A stretch of 64,000 nucleotides of DNA from Orlajensenia flava (GTDB lineage Bacteria > Actinomycetota > Actinomycetes > Actinomycetales > Microbacteriaceae), in the NCBI RefSeq assembly GCF_004801905.1, contig NZ_SSSN01000009.1:124001-188000 (forward strand), read 5' to 3'. Under the pieces are notes generated by a model. The model was not told the DNA's origin. It did no database searches and worked only from the letters and a program-made list of their open reading frames with translations. Position numbers and translations under genes: made by a program. This document shows positions 1 through 9,078 of this stretch, in pieces (positions within the stretch are counted from its first letter, which is position 1; each line of letters opens with the position of its first letter).

Positions 1-95
1 CGGCAGACCCGATGGCGGCGTTCGCGGCATCCGGCTATCTGCAGAGGATCGCCGAGGAACGCGTCGGCGGAGTGCAGGCCGGCTGGGGCGCCTGA
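1..95 (+). CDS. C-terminal end of a sugar isomerase (probably L-rhamnose isomerase), partial
   Basis: Only the last 30 codons are inside the window, read from base 3 to the TGA at 93-95. The tail ends in VGGVQAGWGA, which resembles the C-terminus of actinobacterial RhaI-type L-rhamnose isomerases. The genes directly downstream (rhamnulose-1-phosphate aldolase fusion and rhamnulokinase) support that reading. The next start codon is 16 bases away behind an AGGGGGA ribosome binding site, so this is an upstream member of the same operon. Family assignment from so short a tail is tentative. Confidence 0.4.
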   Translation, partial: ADPMAAFAASGYLQRIAEERVGGVQAGWGA

Positions 96-111
96 GCAGG
101 GGGATGCGGAC

Positions 112-1554
112 ATGACCGATCAGAACAACACCTTCACCGACCTCCTTCCTGCCAAGGAGCGTCGCAAGCCCCGAATCGGCCTGGTGGCCGGCGGCCTCGG
201 CACCTACTGGCCCCAGTTCCCCGGCCTGCTGCCCCAGCTGCAGGAGTCGTCACGCTACGTCTCCGAGCGCTTCGCGCAGATGGACGCAGACGTGGTCGAT
301 GTCGGCTTCATCTCCGATGCCCAGGAGGGCGATGCCGCCGCGGAAGCGTTGCGCCTCGCCGATTGCGACCTCATCGTGATGTTCTTGACGACCTACCTGA
401 CCAGCTCGATGGTGCTCCCGATCGCCCAACGGGCCGACGCTCCGGTACTCGTGATCGACCTGCAGCCCACCGAGAAGATGGACCACGCCAACTTCGACAC
501 CGGCCTCTGGCTCGCCTATTGCGGCCAGTGCCCCGTGCCTGAGGTCGGCAACGTCTTCCGCCGCGCGGGCATCCCGTTCCGCAGCGTCTCCGGATGGTTG
601 AGGCAGGCCTCCGCGTGGAAGCGCATCGAGCAGTGGACCACCGCTGCCCATGTGCGAGCGGCGCTTCGGCACGCCCGGCACGGCCTCATGGGCCACGTCT
701 ATCCCGGCATGCTCGACGTGTCCACCGACCTGACCCTGCTTCCCGTCACCTTCGGCTCGCACGTGGAGGTCGTGGAGTTCGACGACCTCCGCGTCTTGGT
801 CGACGAGGTGACGGATGCCCAGACGGAGCAGCGCATGTCCCTCGCACGAACGATCTTCACCCTCGACGACACGGTCAAGGACGAGGACTTCGCGTGGGGC
901 GCCAGAGTCTCGGTCGGCCTGGATCGGCTCGTCGAGGAGTTCGACCTCGATTCTCTGGCGTACTACCACCGAGGCCGCAACGGCGAACAGCACGAGCGCT
1001 TGGGCGCGGGCATGATCCTCGGCGCGTCGTTGCTCACCGCACGCGGCATTCCGACGACCGGCGAGTACGAGCTGCGAACCACGGTCGCCCAGCTCGCCAC
1101 GCACGTCGCCGGCGCGGGGGGTTCCTTCTGCGAGATCCAGGCGCTGAACTTCGAAGATGACGTCGTGGAGATGGGGCACGACGGCCCTGCGCACCTGGCG
1201 GTCTCGTCGCGGGACCCGCTGCTGCGCGGACTCGGGGTCTATCACGGCAAGCGGGGCTGGGGCGTGTCGGTCGAGTTCGACGTGCAGCACGGGCCGGTCA
1301 CGCTGCTCGGGCTCGGCCAGGACCGCGACGGCGCGCTCGCCTTCGTCGCCTCGGAAGGGACAGTGGTTCCCGGGCCCCTGCTCGCGATCGGCAACACCAC
1401 CTCCCGAGTGGACTTCGGCCGAGACCCTGGTGAGTGGGTCGATGAGTGGAGCGCGACCGGAATCGGGCACCACTGGTCGTTGTCGATCGGTCACCGCGCG
1501 GCCGACTACCGGGCGGCGTCGTCGTTGCTCGGCATCGACTTCCGCCAGGTCTGA
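112..1554 (+). CDS. L-fucose/L-arabinose isomerase family protein
   Basis: A 480-residue protein of the AraA/FucI isomerase superfamily, cytoplasmic enzymes that interconvert aldoses and ketoses using a divalent metal. Visible family features are the N-terminal Rossmann-like segment starting GLVAGGLGTYW (residues about 23-33), a conserved Glu region GEYELRT near residue 315, MGHDGPAH near 360 and a His-rich GIGHHWSLSIGH near 455. The Glu and His residues match the metal-binding set expected for L-arabinose isomerases. It sits in a rhamnose-type operon beside a second isomerase tail, so its substrate may be a different sugar, or it may act as a deoxysugar isomerase. Length is normal for the family. 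The start is placed by AGGGGGA at 98-105. The 3' end is 2 bases before the next start. Confidence 0.75.
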   Translation: MTDQNNTFTDLLPAKERRKPRIGLVAGGLGTYWPQFPGLLPQLQESSRYVSERFAQMDADVVDVGFISDAQEGDAAAEALRLADCDLIVMFLTTYLTSSMVLPIAQRADAPVLVIDLQPTEKMDHANFDTGLWLAYCGQCPVPEVGNVFRRAGIPFRSVSGWLRQASAWKRIEQWTTAAHVRAALRHARHGLMGHVYPGMLDVSTDLTLLPVTFGSHVEVVEFDDLRVLVDEVTDAQTEQRMSLARTIFTLDDTVKDEDFAWGARVSVGLDRLVEEFDLDSLAYYHRGRNGEQHERLGAGMILGASLLTARGIPTTGEYELRTTVAQLATHVAGAGGSFCEIQALNFEDDVVEMGHDGPAHLAVSSRDPLLRGLGVYHGKRGWGVSVEFDVQHGPVTLLGLGQDRDGALAFVASEGTVVPGPLLAIGNTTSRVDFGRDPGEWVDEWSATGIGHHWSLSIGHRAADYRAASSLLGIDFRQV

Positions 1555-1556
1555 GC

Positions 1557-1886
1557 ATGAGCATCACGGTCGTTGCGGTGCTCACCGCCAAACCAGGTCT
1601 CGGTCCTGGGGTGATCGAGTCGTTCCGGGAGGTCTCCCCCCTCGTGCATCAGGAACCCGGTTGCGAGCTCTACGCAGCACATCTCGAGCTGGACGGCGAC
1701 ACCGTCGTCATGGTCGAGCGCTGGAGCACGAGAGCAGACCTGGATGCGCACGCCGTAGGCCGTCCGCTCGCGCGTTTGAACGCGCTCAACACCGATCTGC
1801 TGGAGAGGGACTACGACGTCTGGTTCCTCGACAACATCCCACTCGGCGACCCTCTCAAGGCCACCGTCCCCTCGTCCACCGACTGA
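1557..1886 (+). CDS. antibiotic biosynthesis monooxygenase (ABM/YgiN) domain protein
   Basis: A small 109-residue ABM-fold protein. Family members form dimeric ferredoxin-like barrels and include quinol monooxygenases and several small proteins of unknown role encoded in sugar operons. Diagnostic stretches are VVAVLTAKPGLGPGVIESF at the N-terminus and EPGCELYAAHL near residue 38, followed by the usual ERWSTRADLDAH. The ATG at 1557 is used because it lies 2 bases after the upstream stop codon; a longer reading frame beginning at 1446 would overlap the upstream gene heavily. Function in the operon is unknown; a mutarotase-like role is possible, but the classical RhaM sequence is not seen. Confidence 0.7.
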   Translation: MSITVVAVLTAKPGLGPGVIESFREVSPLVHQEPGCELYAAHLELDGDTVVMVERWSTRADLDAHAVGRPLARLNALNTDLLERDYDVWFLDNIPLGDPLKATVPSSTD

Positions 1887-1898
1887 ACCGGAAAGAAC

Positions 1899-3935
1899 AT
1901 GACCAACCCCACCGCAGCAGAGCTGATAGCCCGGAGCAACCGGCTGGGCGCCGACCCGCGCAACACCAATTACGCCGGCGGCAACACGTCCGCGAAGGGA
2001 ACCGACACCGACCCCGTGACGGGCGAGCCCGTCGAGCTGCTCTGGGTGAAGGGCTCGGGCGGCGACCTCGGCACGCTCACCGAGGCCGGGTTGGCCGTGC
2101 TGCGGCTGGACCGCATGCGGGCGCTCGTGAACGTCTACCCCGGCGTCGAGCGCGAGGACGAGATGGTCGCCGCCTTCGACTACGCCCTGCACGGCAAGGG
2201 AGGCGCCGCCCCCTCGATCGACACCGCCATGCACGGCCTGGTGGATGCCGCACACGTCGACCACCTGCATCCCGACTCGGGAATCGCGATTGCGACTGCA
2301 GCGGACGGTGAGTCGCTGACGACGAAGATCTTCGGCGACAGGGTGGTCTGGGTGCCTTGGCGCCGGCCCGGCTTCCAGTTGGGCCTCGACATCGCCGCGA
2401 TCAAGGATGCCCATCCGCGGGCGATCGGCTGCATCCTCGGCGGCCACGGCATCACCGCGTGGGGCGAGACTTCCGAGGAGTCGGAGCGCAACTCGCGCTG
2501 GATCATCGACACGGCCGCCGCCTACATCGACGAGCACGGAAAGGCCGAGCCGTTCGGCCCCGCCCGCGACGAGTTCGTCGCGTTGAACCCGGAAGAGCGA
2601 CGCGCGAAGGCCGCCGCGCTGGCCCCCACCATCCGCGGGCTCGCCTCGCACGACAAGCCCATGGTCGGCCACTTCACCGACGCACCCGAGGTGCTCGACT
2701 TCCTTGCCGCCTCCGAAAGCCCGCGGCTGGCCGCTCTCGGCACGAGCTGCCCCGACCACTTCCTGCGCACCAAGGTCAAGCCGATGCTGCTCGACCTGCC
2801 CGCCGACGCCTCCATCGAAGACTCGATCGCCCGGCTCAAGGAGCTGCACGAGGCCTACCGTGCCGATTACACCGCCTACTACGAGCGCTACGCCACCGCC
2901 GACTCGCCAGCCATGCGCGGCGCCGATCCGCTCATCGTGCTCGTTCCCGGCGTCGGCATGTTCAGCTTCGGTGCGAACAAGCAGACCGCCCGGGTGGCCG
3001 GCGAGTTCTACGTCAACGCCATCAACGTCATGCGCGGTGCCGAGGCGCTCTCGACCTACTCGCCCATCAGTGACGAGGAGAAGTTCCGCATCGAGTACTG
3101 GGCTCTCGAGGAGGCCAAGCTGCAGCGGATGCCCAAGCCCAAGACGCACGCGTCGCGGATCGCGCTCGTGACGGGCGCGGCATCCGGAATCGGCAAGGCC
3201 ATCGCCACCCGCCTCGCCGCCGAGGGCGCCTGCGTCGTGATCGCCGACCTCGACCTCGAGAAGGCGCAGGCGGCCGCCGCAGAACTGGGCGGCACGGATG
3301 TCGCCATCGGGGTGGCTGCGAACGTGACGGATGCCGCGGCCGTGCAGCGGGCGATCGACGACGCGGTGCTCGCGTTCGGCGGCCTGGACCTCGTCGTCAA
3401 CAACGCCGGACTCTCGCTCTCCAAGCCGCTGCTCGAGACCACCGAAGCCGACTGGAACCTGCAGCACGACGTCATGGCGAAGGGCTCGTTCCTCGTCTCG
3501 AAGGCGGCGGCGCGGGTGCTCATCGACCAGCAGCTCGGCGGCGACATCGTCTACATCTCGTCGAAGAACTCCGTCTTCGCCGGCCCGAACAACATCGCCT
3601 ACTCGGCGACCAAGGCCGACCAGGCCCACCAAGTGCGCCTCCTGGCCGTCGAGCTGGGCGAGCACGGCGTGCGGGTCAACGGCATCAATCCCGACGGCGT
3701 GGTGCGCGGCTCCGGCATCTTCGCCTCGGGCTGGGGCGCCAATCGGGCGAAGACCTACGGCGTCGACGAGCAAGACCTCGGCAAATTCTATGCCCAGCGA
3801 ACGATCCTCAAGAGGGAGGTGCTGCCCGAGCACGTCGCCAATGCGGTGTTCGTGCTCACCGGGCCTGAGCTCAGCCACACCACGGGCCTCCATGTGCCCG
3901 TCGACGCCGGTGTCGCTGCCGCCTTCCTGCGATGA
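1899..3935 (+). CDS. bifunctional rhamnulose-1-phosphate aldolase/short-chain dehydrogenase
   Basis: A 678-residue fusion protein. The first 400 residues are a class II aldolase with the metal-binding HLHPDSG motif near residue 121 and GGHGITAWG near 183. From about residue 423 follows a complete short-chain dehydrogenase with GAASGIGKA (nucleotide binding), NNAGLSLS near 500 and the catalytic YSATK near 568. In characterised relatives the aldolase splits L-rhamnulose-1-phosphate into dihydroxyacetone phosphate and L-lactaldehyde, and the dehydrogenase half oxidises L-lactaldehyde to L-lactate. The lactate could then be handled by the FMN lactate dehydrogenase at 9.8 kb. Its stop overlaps the rhamnulokinase start by 4 bases (ATGA), so the two are translationally coupled. 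Confidence 0.9.
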   Translation: MTNPTAAELIARSNRLGADPRNTNYAGGNTSAKGTDTDPVTGEPVELLWVKGSGGDLGTLTEAGLAVLRLDRMRALVNVYPGVEREDEMVAAFDYALHGKGGAAPSIDTAMHGLVDAAHVDHLHPDSGIAIATAADGESLTTKIFGDRVVWVPWRRPGFQLGLDIAAIKDAHPRAIGCILGGHGITAWGETSEESERNSRWIIDTAAAYIDEHGKAEPFGPARDEFVALNPEERRAKAAALAPTIRGLASHDKPMVGHFTDAPEVLDFLAASESPRLAALGTSCPDHFLRTKVKPMLLDLPADASIEDSIARLKELHEAYRADYTAYYERYATADSPAMRGADPLIVLVPGVGMFSFGANKQTARVAGEFYVNAINVMRGAEALSTYSPISDEEKFRIEYWALEEAKLQRMPKPKTHASRIALVTGAASGIGKAIATRLAAEGACVVIADLDLEKAQAAAAELGGTDVAIGVAANVTDAAAVQRAIDDAVLAFGGLDLVVNNAGLSLSKPLLETTEADWNLQHDVMAKGSFLVSKAAARVLIDQQLGGDIVYISSKNSVFAGPNNIAYSATKADQAHQVRLLAVELGEHGVRVNGINPDGVVRGSGIFASGWGANRAKTYGVDEQDLGKFYAQRTILKREVLPEHVANAVFVLTGPELSHTTGLHVPVDAGVAAAFLR

Positions 3936-5356
3936 GCCGCGGGGCGGTGGCCGCCGTCGACCTCGGAGCGACGAGCGGGCGCGTCATCATCGGCCGGGTG
4001 GGCGACGGCCGGATTCACCTCTCGCACGTCGCACGCTTCGCCAACCAGCCCGTTCGCACCGTCAACGGTCTGCACTGGGATCTGCTCGGGCTCTACCGCG
4101 GGGCGGTCGACGGGCTGCGCGGCGCTGTGCGCGAAGATCCGGAACTCGCCTCGATCGGAGTCGATTCGTGGGCGGTGGACTACGCCCTCCTTCGCCGGGG
4201 ACGCATGCTCGGCACTCCCTTCCACTATCGCGACGCGCGAACCGCCGCCGGCGTCGAGGCGGTGCATGCCAGCGTTCCGTTCGCCGAGTTGTACCGCCGC
4301 AACGGCCTCCAGTTCCTCCCGTTCAACACCATCTACCAGCTCGCCGCCGAGCACGATGGAGTCGACCTGGTCTCGCTCGCCGACACGATGCTGCTGGTGC
4401 CCGACCTGCTCGGCTACTTCCTGACCGGTGAGACCGTCGCCGAGCGCACGAATGCCTCCACCACGGGACTGCTCGACGTGCACACGCGCCAGTGGGATGC
4501 CGGACTGCTCGACGTTCTCCACCTCCCCCCCGGACTCCTGCCGCCGCTCGTCGACCCCGGCGAGCGCATCGGAGCCACGCTGCCCTACGTCGTCGACGAG
4601 ATAGGCGCCCGGCGACCGATCGACGTCGTCGCCGTCGGTTCGCACGACACCTCATCCGCCGTCGTCGCCGTCCCGATGGACCCGACCAGCGCCGCTTACA
4701 TCTCGTGTGGCACGTGGAGCCTCGTGGGGGTCGAGATCGGGCACCCGGTGACGACGGATGCCGCCCGCGACGCCGGTTTCACCAACGAGGGAGGCGTCGA
4801 CGGCCGCATCCGCTTCCTGCACAACGTGATGGGACTCTGGCTCTTGAGCGAGTCGGTGCGGCACTGGGAGCGCGACGGCGAGAGCATCGACATCCCGGCG
4901 CTCGTCGCCCAGGCCTCGGCCGTGAGCACTCCCGTCAGCGTGTTCGATGTCGACGACGCCCGCTTCCTCCCCCCGGGTGACATGCCTGCGCGCATCGCGG
5001 CGTGGTGCGCAGAGCACAGCGCATCCGTTCCACGGAGCCGGGCGGAGTTCGCCCGAAGCATCATCGAGTCTCTCGCGCAGGCCTTCGCTGACGCCGTGCG
5101 AGCAGCCGCCGACCTCTCGGGCGTGCCCGTGCGGGCTGTCCACATCGTCGGCGGTGGCGCCCAGAACTCACTACTCTGCCAGCGCACCGCCGATCGCTCG
5201 GGCCTGCCGGTCGTCGCGGGACCCGTCGAGGCGACGGCTATCGGCAACATCCTCGTGCAGGCGCGTGCGGCGGGCTTCGCCGAGGGCTCGCTCGAGTCGC
5301 TGCGGGCGATCGTGCGGACCGCGACGAGCCCGCGGCACTACTCACCGCATCCGTGA
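3932..5356 (+). CDS. rhaB: rhamnulokinase (FGGY sugar kinase family)
   Basis: A 474-residue FGGY-family carbohydrate kinase that phosphorylates L-rhamnulose with ATP, the step before the aldolase encoded immediately upstream. It opens with AAVDLGATSGRVIIG (residues 5-19), the phosphate-binding loop form typical of rhamnulokinases. The ATP-binding elements SCGTWSLVG near residue 257 and VGGGAQNSLLCQ near 406 are present. The length is standard. Its start codon overlaps the stop of the aldolase fusion gene (ATGA at 3932-3935). It is the last gene of the operon; the following 163 bases hold no gene I can support. Confidence 0.88.
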   Translation: MSRGAVAAVDLGATSGRVIIGRVGDGRIHLSHVARFANQPVRTVNGLHWDLLGLYRGAVDGLRGAVREDPELASIGVDSWAVDYALLRRGRMLGTPFHYRDARTAAGVEAVHASVPFAELYRRNGLQFLPFNTIYQLAAEHDGVDLVSLADTMLLVPDLLGYFLTGETVAERTNASTTGLLDVHTRQWDAGLLDVLHLPPGLLPPLVDPGERIGATLPYVVDEIGARRPIDVVAVGSHDTSSAVVAVPMDPTSAAYISCGTWSLVGVEIGHPVTTDAARDAGFTNEGGVDGRIRFLHNVMGLWLLSESVRHWERDGESIDIPALVAQASAVSTPVSVFDVDDARFLPPGDMPARIAAWCAEHSASVPRSRAEFARSIIESLAQAFADAVRAAADLSGVPVRAVHIVGGGAQNSLLCQRTADRSGLPVVAGPVEATAIGNILVQARAAGFAEGSLESLRAIVRTATSPRHYSPHP

Positions 5357-5519
5357 CCCTGCCGTGTGAAGGCATCGGACGGCGCGGATTCCCGGCAACG
5401 CGCGGCTCAGCACACCACCTCCTTCACAAGGGGCGACCATTGCCTTCAGACGGTAGAGGCGAACGGGCGGATGCCGTCACGAGCAGCGGACGCACTCCCG
5501 CTCGGCCTACGCTCGACGC

Positions 5520-6437
5520 ATGAGCATCACCGTGAGCCTGCCCGGTACAGCCCTCCGCGACGCGCTCGGCGCGATGCCCGATGGCGTCGACCTCCTCGAG
5601 TGGGACCTCTCGGGCCCGCCGCCCGCCGAGCACATCGACATCGTCGTGCCCCCCTATATGGACACGCTCGGCCGGCTGGGCGCCCTGTCCGGAGTCACGA
5701 CCCGACTCGTGCAGAGCCAGTCCATTGGCTACGACGGGGTCGAGGATGCGCTGCCTCCCGGCATCGTCTTCGCCAACGCGGCGAGCGTGCACGAGACCTC
5801 GACCGCCGAGCTCGCCGTCGCGCTCATCCTCGCGTCGCAGCGCGGCATCCCCGACTTCGTGCGCGCGGCCGACCGGGGCGAGTGGGCGCCGAAGCGACAC
5901 GCGAGCCTCGCCGACCGCACCGTGCTGCTCGTCGGAGTCGGCGGCGTCGGCCGCGCCGTTCTCGAGCGCCTCATCCCGTTCGAGGTGAACGTCGTGCGGG
6001 TCGCCCGCACCGCGCGCGATGACGAGACCGGCCGCATCCACGCGATCGACGACCTGCCGTCGCTACTGCCCGATGCCGACATCGTCGTCATCGGCGTGCC
6101 ACTCTCGCCGGACACCGAGCACCTGGTCGACGCCGCGTTCCTGGCCGCCATGAGCGACGGGGCCCTGCTCGTCAACGTCTCCCGCGGATCCGTCGTCGAC
6201 ACGGAAGCCCTGCTCGCCGAGCTGAGCAGCGGTCGCCTGCGCGCAGCGCTCGACGTCACCGACCCCGAGCCGCTGCCCGACGGGCATCCGCTCTACACCG
6301 CACCCAACATGCTTCTCAGTCCTCATGTCGGCGGGGCGACGACCGCCATGATGCCTCGGATGGCGAAGCTGCTGCGCGATCAGATCGAACGGATGCTTCG
6401 CGGCGACGAGCCTCGCAACGTCGTGCTCCGCAGCTAG
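5520..6437 (+). CDS. D-isomer specific 2-hydroxyacid dehydrogenase family protein
   Basis: A 305-residue NAD-dependent D-2-hydroxyacid dehydrogenase. The nucleotide-binding glycine motif GVGGVGRAVLERL lies near residue 139. The expected catalytic Arg is in NVSRGSVVDTEAL near 219, the Glu in the TDPEPLPDGHPLY segment near 246 and the His in SPHVGG near 269. These enzymes reduce 2-keto acids or oxidise D-hydroxyacids in the cytoplasm; the substrate here cannot be told from sequence. It is a single gene separated by 163 bases from rhaB and followed 97 bases later by the NYN-domain gene. The protein is slightly shorter than typical members (310-330 residues), mainly in the N-terminal substrate domain. 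Confidence 0.85.
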   Translation: MSITVSLPGTALRDALGAMPDGVDLLEWDLSGPPPAEHIDIVVPPYMDTLGRLGALSGVTTRLVQSQSIGYDGVEDALPPGIVFANAASVHETSTAELAVALILASQRGIPDFVRAADRGEWAPKRHASLADRTVLLVGVGGVGRAVLERLIPFEVNVVRVARTARDDETGRIHAIDDLPSLLPDADIVVIGVPLSPDTEHLVDAAFLAAMSDGALLVNVSRGSVVDTEALLAELSSGRLRAALDVTDPEPLPDGHPLYTAPNMLLSPHVGGATTAMMPRMAKLLRDQIERMLRGDEPRNVVLRS

Positions 6438-6534
6438 CGGGGGATCCGGCCGGGCTGGGCGCATGCGCGGGCGTGGCGGCCACCGAGCAACGACCGTAGG
6501 ATCGGCACGGGGTTCAGGCGGTGAGGAGACGGCG

Positions 6535-7425
6535 ATGAACGGCACGGGTGAAGCACGGGTGGCTGTCTACATCGACTTCGACAACATCGTGATCTCGCGC
6601 TACGACCAGCTCTTCGGCCGCGGTCGCTTCAATCGCGACAAGGTGCGCGTCGCCGACAACGACGAGGCCGACCTCGCCGCCCGGATCGAGCGAGCGACCG
6701 TCGACCTGGGAGCCGTGCTCGATTTCGCCTCGTCGTTCGGCACGATCGCCGTCAGTCGCGCCTATGCCGACTGGTCGGTTCCGATCAACGCCGGCTATCG
6801 CAGGCAACTCGTGGAGCGGGCCGTGGACCTCGTGCAGCTCTTCCCCGTCGTCGCGTCGATGAAGAACGGCGCCGACATCCGCCTCTCCCTCGATGTCGTC
6901 GACGACCTGTTCCGCCTGGCCGACATCACGCACGTCGTCGTGGTGGCCGGCGACTCCGACTACATCGCCCTCGCCCAGCGATGCAAGGCGCTCGGGCGCT
7001 ATGTGGTCGGCATCGGCGTGGCCGGCTCGACGAGCAAGGCGCTCGCGGCGGCCTGCAACGAATTCGCCGACTACGACGCGCTGCCCGGCGTGGAGAGCCT
7101 CCCCGACCCCGCCGAGCCGGTGAGCGAGAACACCACGCCCGTCGTGGCGGTCGACTCGTCGAAGCAGCGGCGCCAGTCCGAGCGCACAGCGCGCCGCCTG
7201 CTCACGCGGGCGCTCGAACTCGGAGCGGCCAAGAACGACGAGGAGTGGCAGGCGGCGGGCGCCGTCAAGAACCAGATGCTGCGCATGGATCCGACCTTCC
7301 AGGAGCGCGCGCTCGGCTTCGGCTCGTTCAGCGAGTTCGTGAAGTCGGAGGGATCACTCGTCGAGCTCGACGAGACGCATCCGTCCCGGCGCATCCGCTT
7401 GCGTCCCCAGGGTCGCAAGGCCTGA
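6535..7425 (+). CDS. NYN domain protein with C-terminal OST-HTH/LOTUS domain
   Basis: A 296-residue protein. The N-terminal NYN (PIN-like nuclease) domain shows the acidic motif VAVYIDFDNI (residues about 9-18) and VVVAGDSDYIALAQ near 132. The Asp residues would bind Mg2+ for RNA cleavage. The last about 80 residues form the helical LOTUS/OST-HTH region found fused to NYN domains in bacteria and thought to bind RNA. The ATG at 6535 is preceded by GGTGAGGAGACGG, a good ribosome binding site; a longer frame from 6463 lacks one. Biological targets of bacterial NYN-LOTUS proteins are not known. It stands alone between oppositely oriented or unrelated genes. Confidence 0.85.
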   Translation: MNGTGEARVAVYIDFDNIVISRYDQLFGRGRFNRDKVRVADNDEADLAARIERATVDLGAVLDFASSFGTIAVSRAYADWSVPINAGYRRQLVERAVDLVQLFPVVASMKNGADIRLSLDVVDDLFRLADITHVVVVAGDSDYIALAQRCKALGRYVVGIGVAGSTSKALAAACNEFADYDALPGVESLPDPAEPVSENTTPVVAVDSSKQRRQSERTARRLLTRALELGAAKNDEEWQAAGAVKNQMLRMDPTFQERALGFGSFSEFVKSEGSLVELDETHPSRRIRLRPQGRKA

Positions 7426-7434
7426 CCGCGGCGA

Positions 7435-7887
7435 TCAGCGGCGGTAGCGGGCGCCCGGCCCGTAGACGACGATGCCGGCGATGGGGATCAGCAGGAAGAA
7501 CACCCACGACCACGTGAAGCTGCTCGTGAAGCCGAACAGGAAGAACAGGGCGATGGCGATGAACGGCGAGAGTGCGACGAGCGTAGCGCCCCACGCTCCG
7601 CCGAGGGCTCCGGCTCGTGCCCCGGGCGTGCCGACCGGGGTGGGTATGGCTCCCGACGGAGGGGTCGAGTAGACCAGCGGCGCATCGGCACCGAGCGGAA
7701 GATCGCTGAACAAGGGCGTCAGGTCACCTCGGGTGACGGCCATCCGCGTGGTGGATGCCCGCGCGTCGTACTCTTCTGGCGTGAGACGACCGTCGTCCCG
7801 TGCCGCGGCGAGCCGGGCGACGGCCTCGTCCCGGTCGGTATTGCTGAGCCGTTCGGAGGTGCGCCGCGGGTCGCTGTAGTCCGTCAT
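7435..7887 (-). CDS. DUF1707 domain membrane protein
   Basis: A 150-residue protein. Residues about 10-62 match the actinobacterial DUF1707 (SHOCT-like) pattern: RLSNTDRDEAVARLAAARDD followed by GRLTPEEYDARA. After a Pro-rich linker, two hydrophobic segments (about residues 100-120 and 124-142) should span the membrane, ending in a short basic tail GARYRR. The family is common in actinomycetes and has no established function; the DUF1707 domain often sits N-terminal to membrane helices in proteins suspected of cell-surface or stress roles. It is convergent with the NYN gene, 9 bases apart. Confidence 0.8.
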   Translation of the reverse strand: MTDYSDPRRTSERLSNTDRDEAVARLAAARDDGRLTPEEYDARASTTRMAVTRGDLTPLFSDLPLGADAPLVYSTPPSGAIPTPVGTPGARAGALGGAWGATLVALSPFIAIALFFLFGFTSSFTWSWVFFLLIPIAGIVVYGPGARYRR

Positions 7888-7975
7888 GCGTCCACTCTCG
7901 TCCGAAACTCTCGCCGAGGGAACCGTCCATCGACGGATGGGGTGCGCTCACGGCATCCGTCGACCGGTCGATGGC

Positions 7976-8935
7976 TCAGGCGGCGTCGCGGCCGTCCGTC
8001 GCCGAGGCGTCGTCGAGCGCCGCCAGCTCGTCTGCGCCGAGCTCGACCTCGAGGGAGGCGAGCAGATCGGGCACCTGTTCTACGGTGCGCGCGCTCGCGA
8101 TCGGGGCGAGGACGGTGCGCTGCTCGCGGAGCCACGCGAGCGCCACGGCCGTGACCGATGCCGAGTGCGCCGCGGCCGCCGCGTCCAGTGCCGAGAGGGT
8201 CCGTCGTCCCCGATCGTCGAGGTACTTCGAGGCTCCGCCGGCGCGTGGGCTGTCGACCGTGACGCCGTCACGATACTTGCCGGTGAGGAATCCGCTCGCG
8301 AGGGCGTAGTAGGGCACGACCGCCAGATCGAATCGCTCCGCGCGGTCGCGAAGCGCTCCCTCGAAGTCCCGCTCGACGAGGTTGTACTGCGGCTGAAGCG
8401 CCACCGCTGGGTGGAAGCCGCCCCGCTCGGTCACCTCGAACCACTCGTCGATGCGCTCGGGTGAGTAATTGGAGATGCCGATGGCGCGCACCTTGCCGGC
8501 GTCGACCAGGGCCGACAGCGCTCCGACGGTCTCATCCAGCGGCACGGACGCGTCGTCGAAGTGGGCGTAGTAGAGGTCGATGCGATCGGTCTGGAGTCGG
8601 GCGAGCGACGCGTCGGCCGCCGCGGCGATGTTCGCTGCGGAGAGTCCGGAGAACGAGGGGTGCGTGCTGACCTTCGTCGCCACGACGACATCGTCGCGTC
8701 CTCCGCGGGAGGCGAGCCACTCACCGATGATGATCTCGCTCTCGCCGCCCGAATTGCCGGGCACCCAGCGCGAGTAGCCGTCCGCCGTGTCGAGGAAGTC
8801 GCCACCGCCGGCGCGGAACGTATCGAGCACGTCGAAGGACACGTCACGGTCCGCCGTCCAGCCGAAGACGTTGCCTCCGAGGGCGAGGGGGGCGACGGTC
8901 AGGTCGGATGCTCCGATGCGACGGGTGGCTGACAT
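7976..8935 (-). CDS. aldo/keto reductase
   Basis: A 319-residue NADPH-dependent aldo/keto reductase (TIM barrel). The catalytic tetrad is visible: Asp and Tyr in DTADGYSRW (near residues 47-52), Lys in VVATKVS near 80 and His in YYAHFDD near 122. The start is the ATG at 8935, set by AAGGAGAACGC just upstream; the longer frame to 8989 would begin without a binding site. It is divergent from the FadR-type regulator (143 bases between starts), so the LldR-like operators in that gap could also touch its promoter. Substrate unknown. Confidence 0.87.
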   Translation of the reverse strand: MSATRRIGASDLTVAPLALGGNVFGWTADRDVSFDVLDTFRAGGGDFLDTADGYSRWVPGNSGGESEIIIGEWLASRGGRDDVVVATKVSTHPSFSGLSAANIAAAADASLARLQTDRIDLYYAHFDDASVPLDETVGALSALVDAGKVRAIGISNYSPERIDEWFEVTERGGFHPAVALQPQYNLVERDFEGALRDRAERFDLAVVPYYALASGFLTGKYRDGVTVDSPRAGGASKYLDDRGRRTLSALDAAAAAHSASVTAVALAWLREQRTVLAPIASARTVEQVPDLLASLEVELGADELAALDDASATDGRDAA

Positions 8936-9026
8936 GCGTTCTCCTTCTGTCGGGCGCCGCGCTGCGGGCGCTCTTGCAGCAACGAGCATCGAGCGGTTGA
9001 CATTCCCTCCCGAGGCACTTCTCTGC

Positions 9027-9060
9027 GGTCAGACCACATGATAGTGTGACCAGACCACAC
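9027..9060. promoter_or_regulatory. candidate FadR/LldR-type operator pair
   Basis: Two similar sites lie just before the regulator gene. GGTCAGACCACA at 9027-9038 reads TGTGGTCTGACC on the other strand and is very close to the TGGTCTGACCA operator known for LldR-type FadR-family regulators. A second copy, GACCAGACCACAC, follows at 9048-9060. The spacing and position between the divergent aldo/keto reductase and regulator starts suggest autoregulation. The site sequences are seen directly; binding is inferred. Confidence 0.5.
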
Positions 9061-9078
9061 GGGATGAGGAGCATCGCC

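Noticed and set aside
1506-3893. Minus-strand open frame of 795 codons
   Set aside because: Antisense to the aldolase fusion gene, with composition typical of a high-GC shadow.
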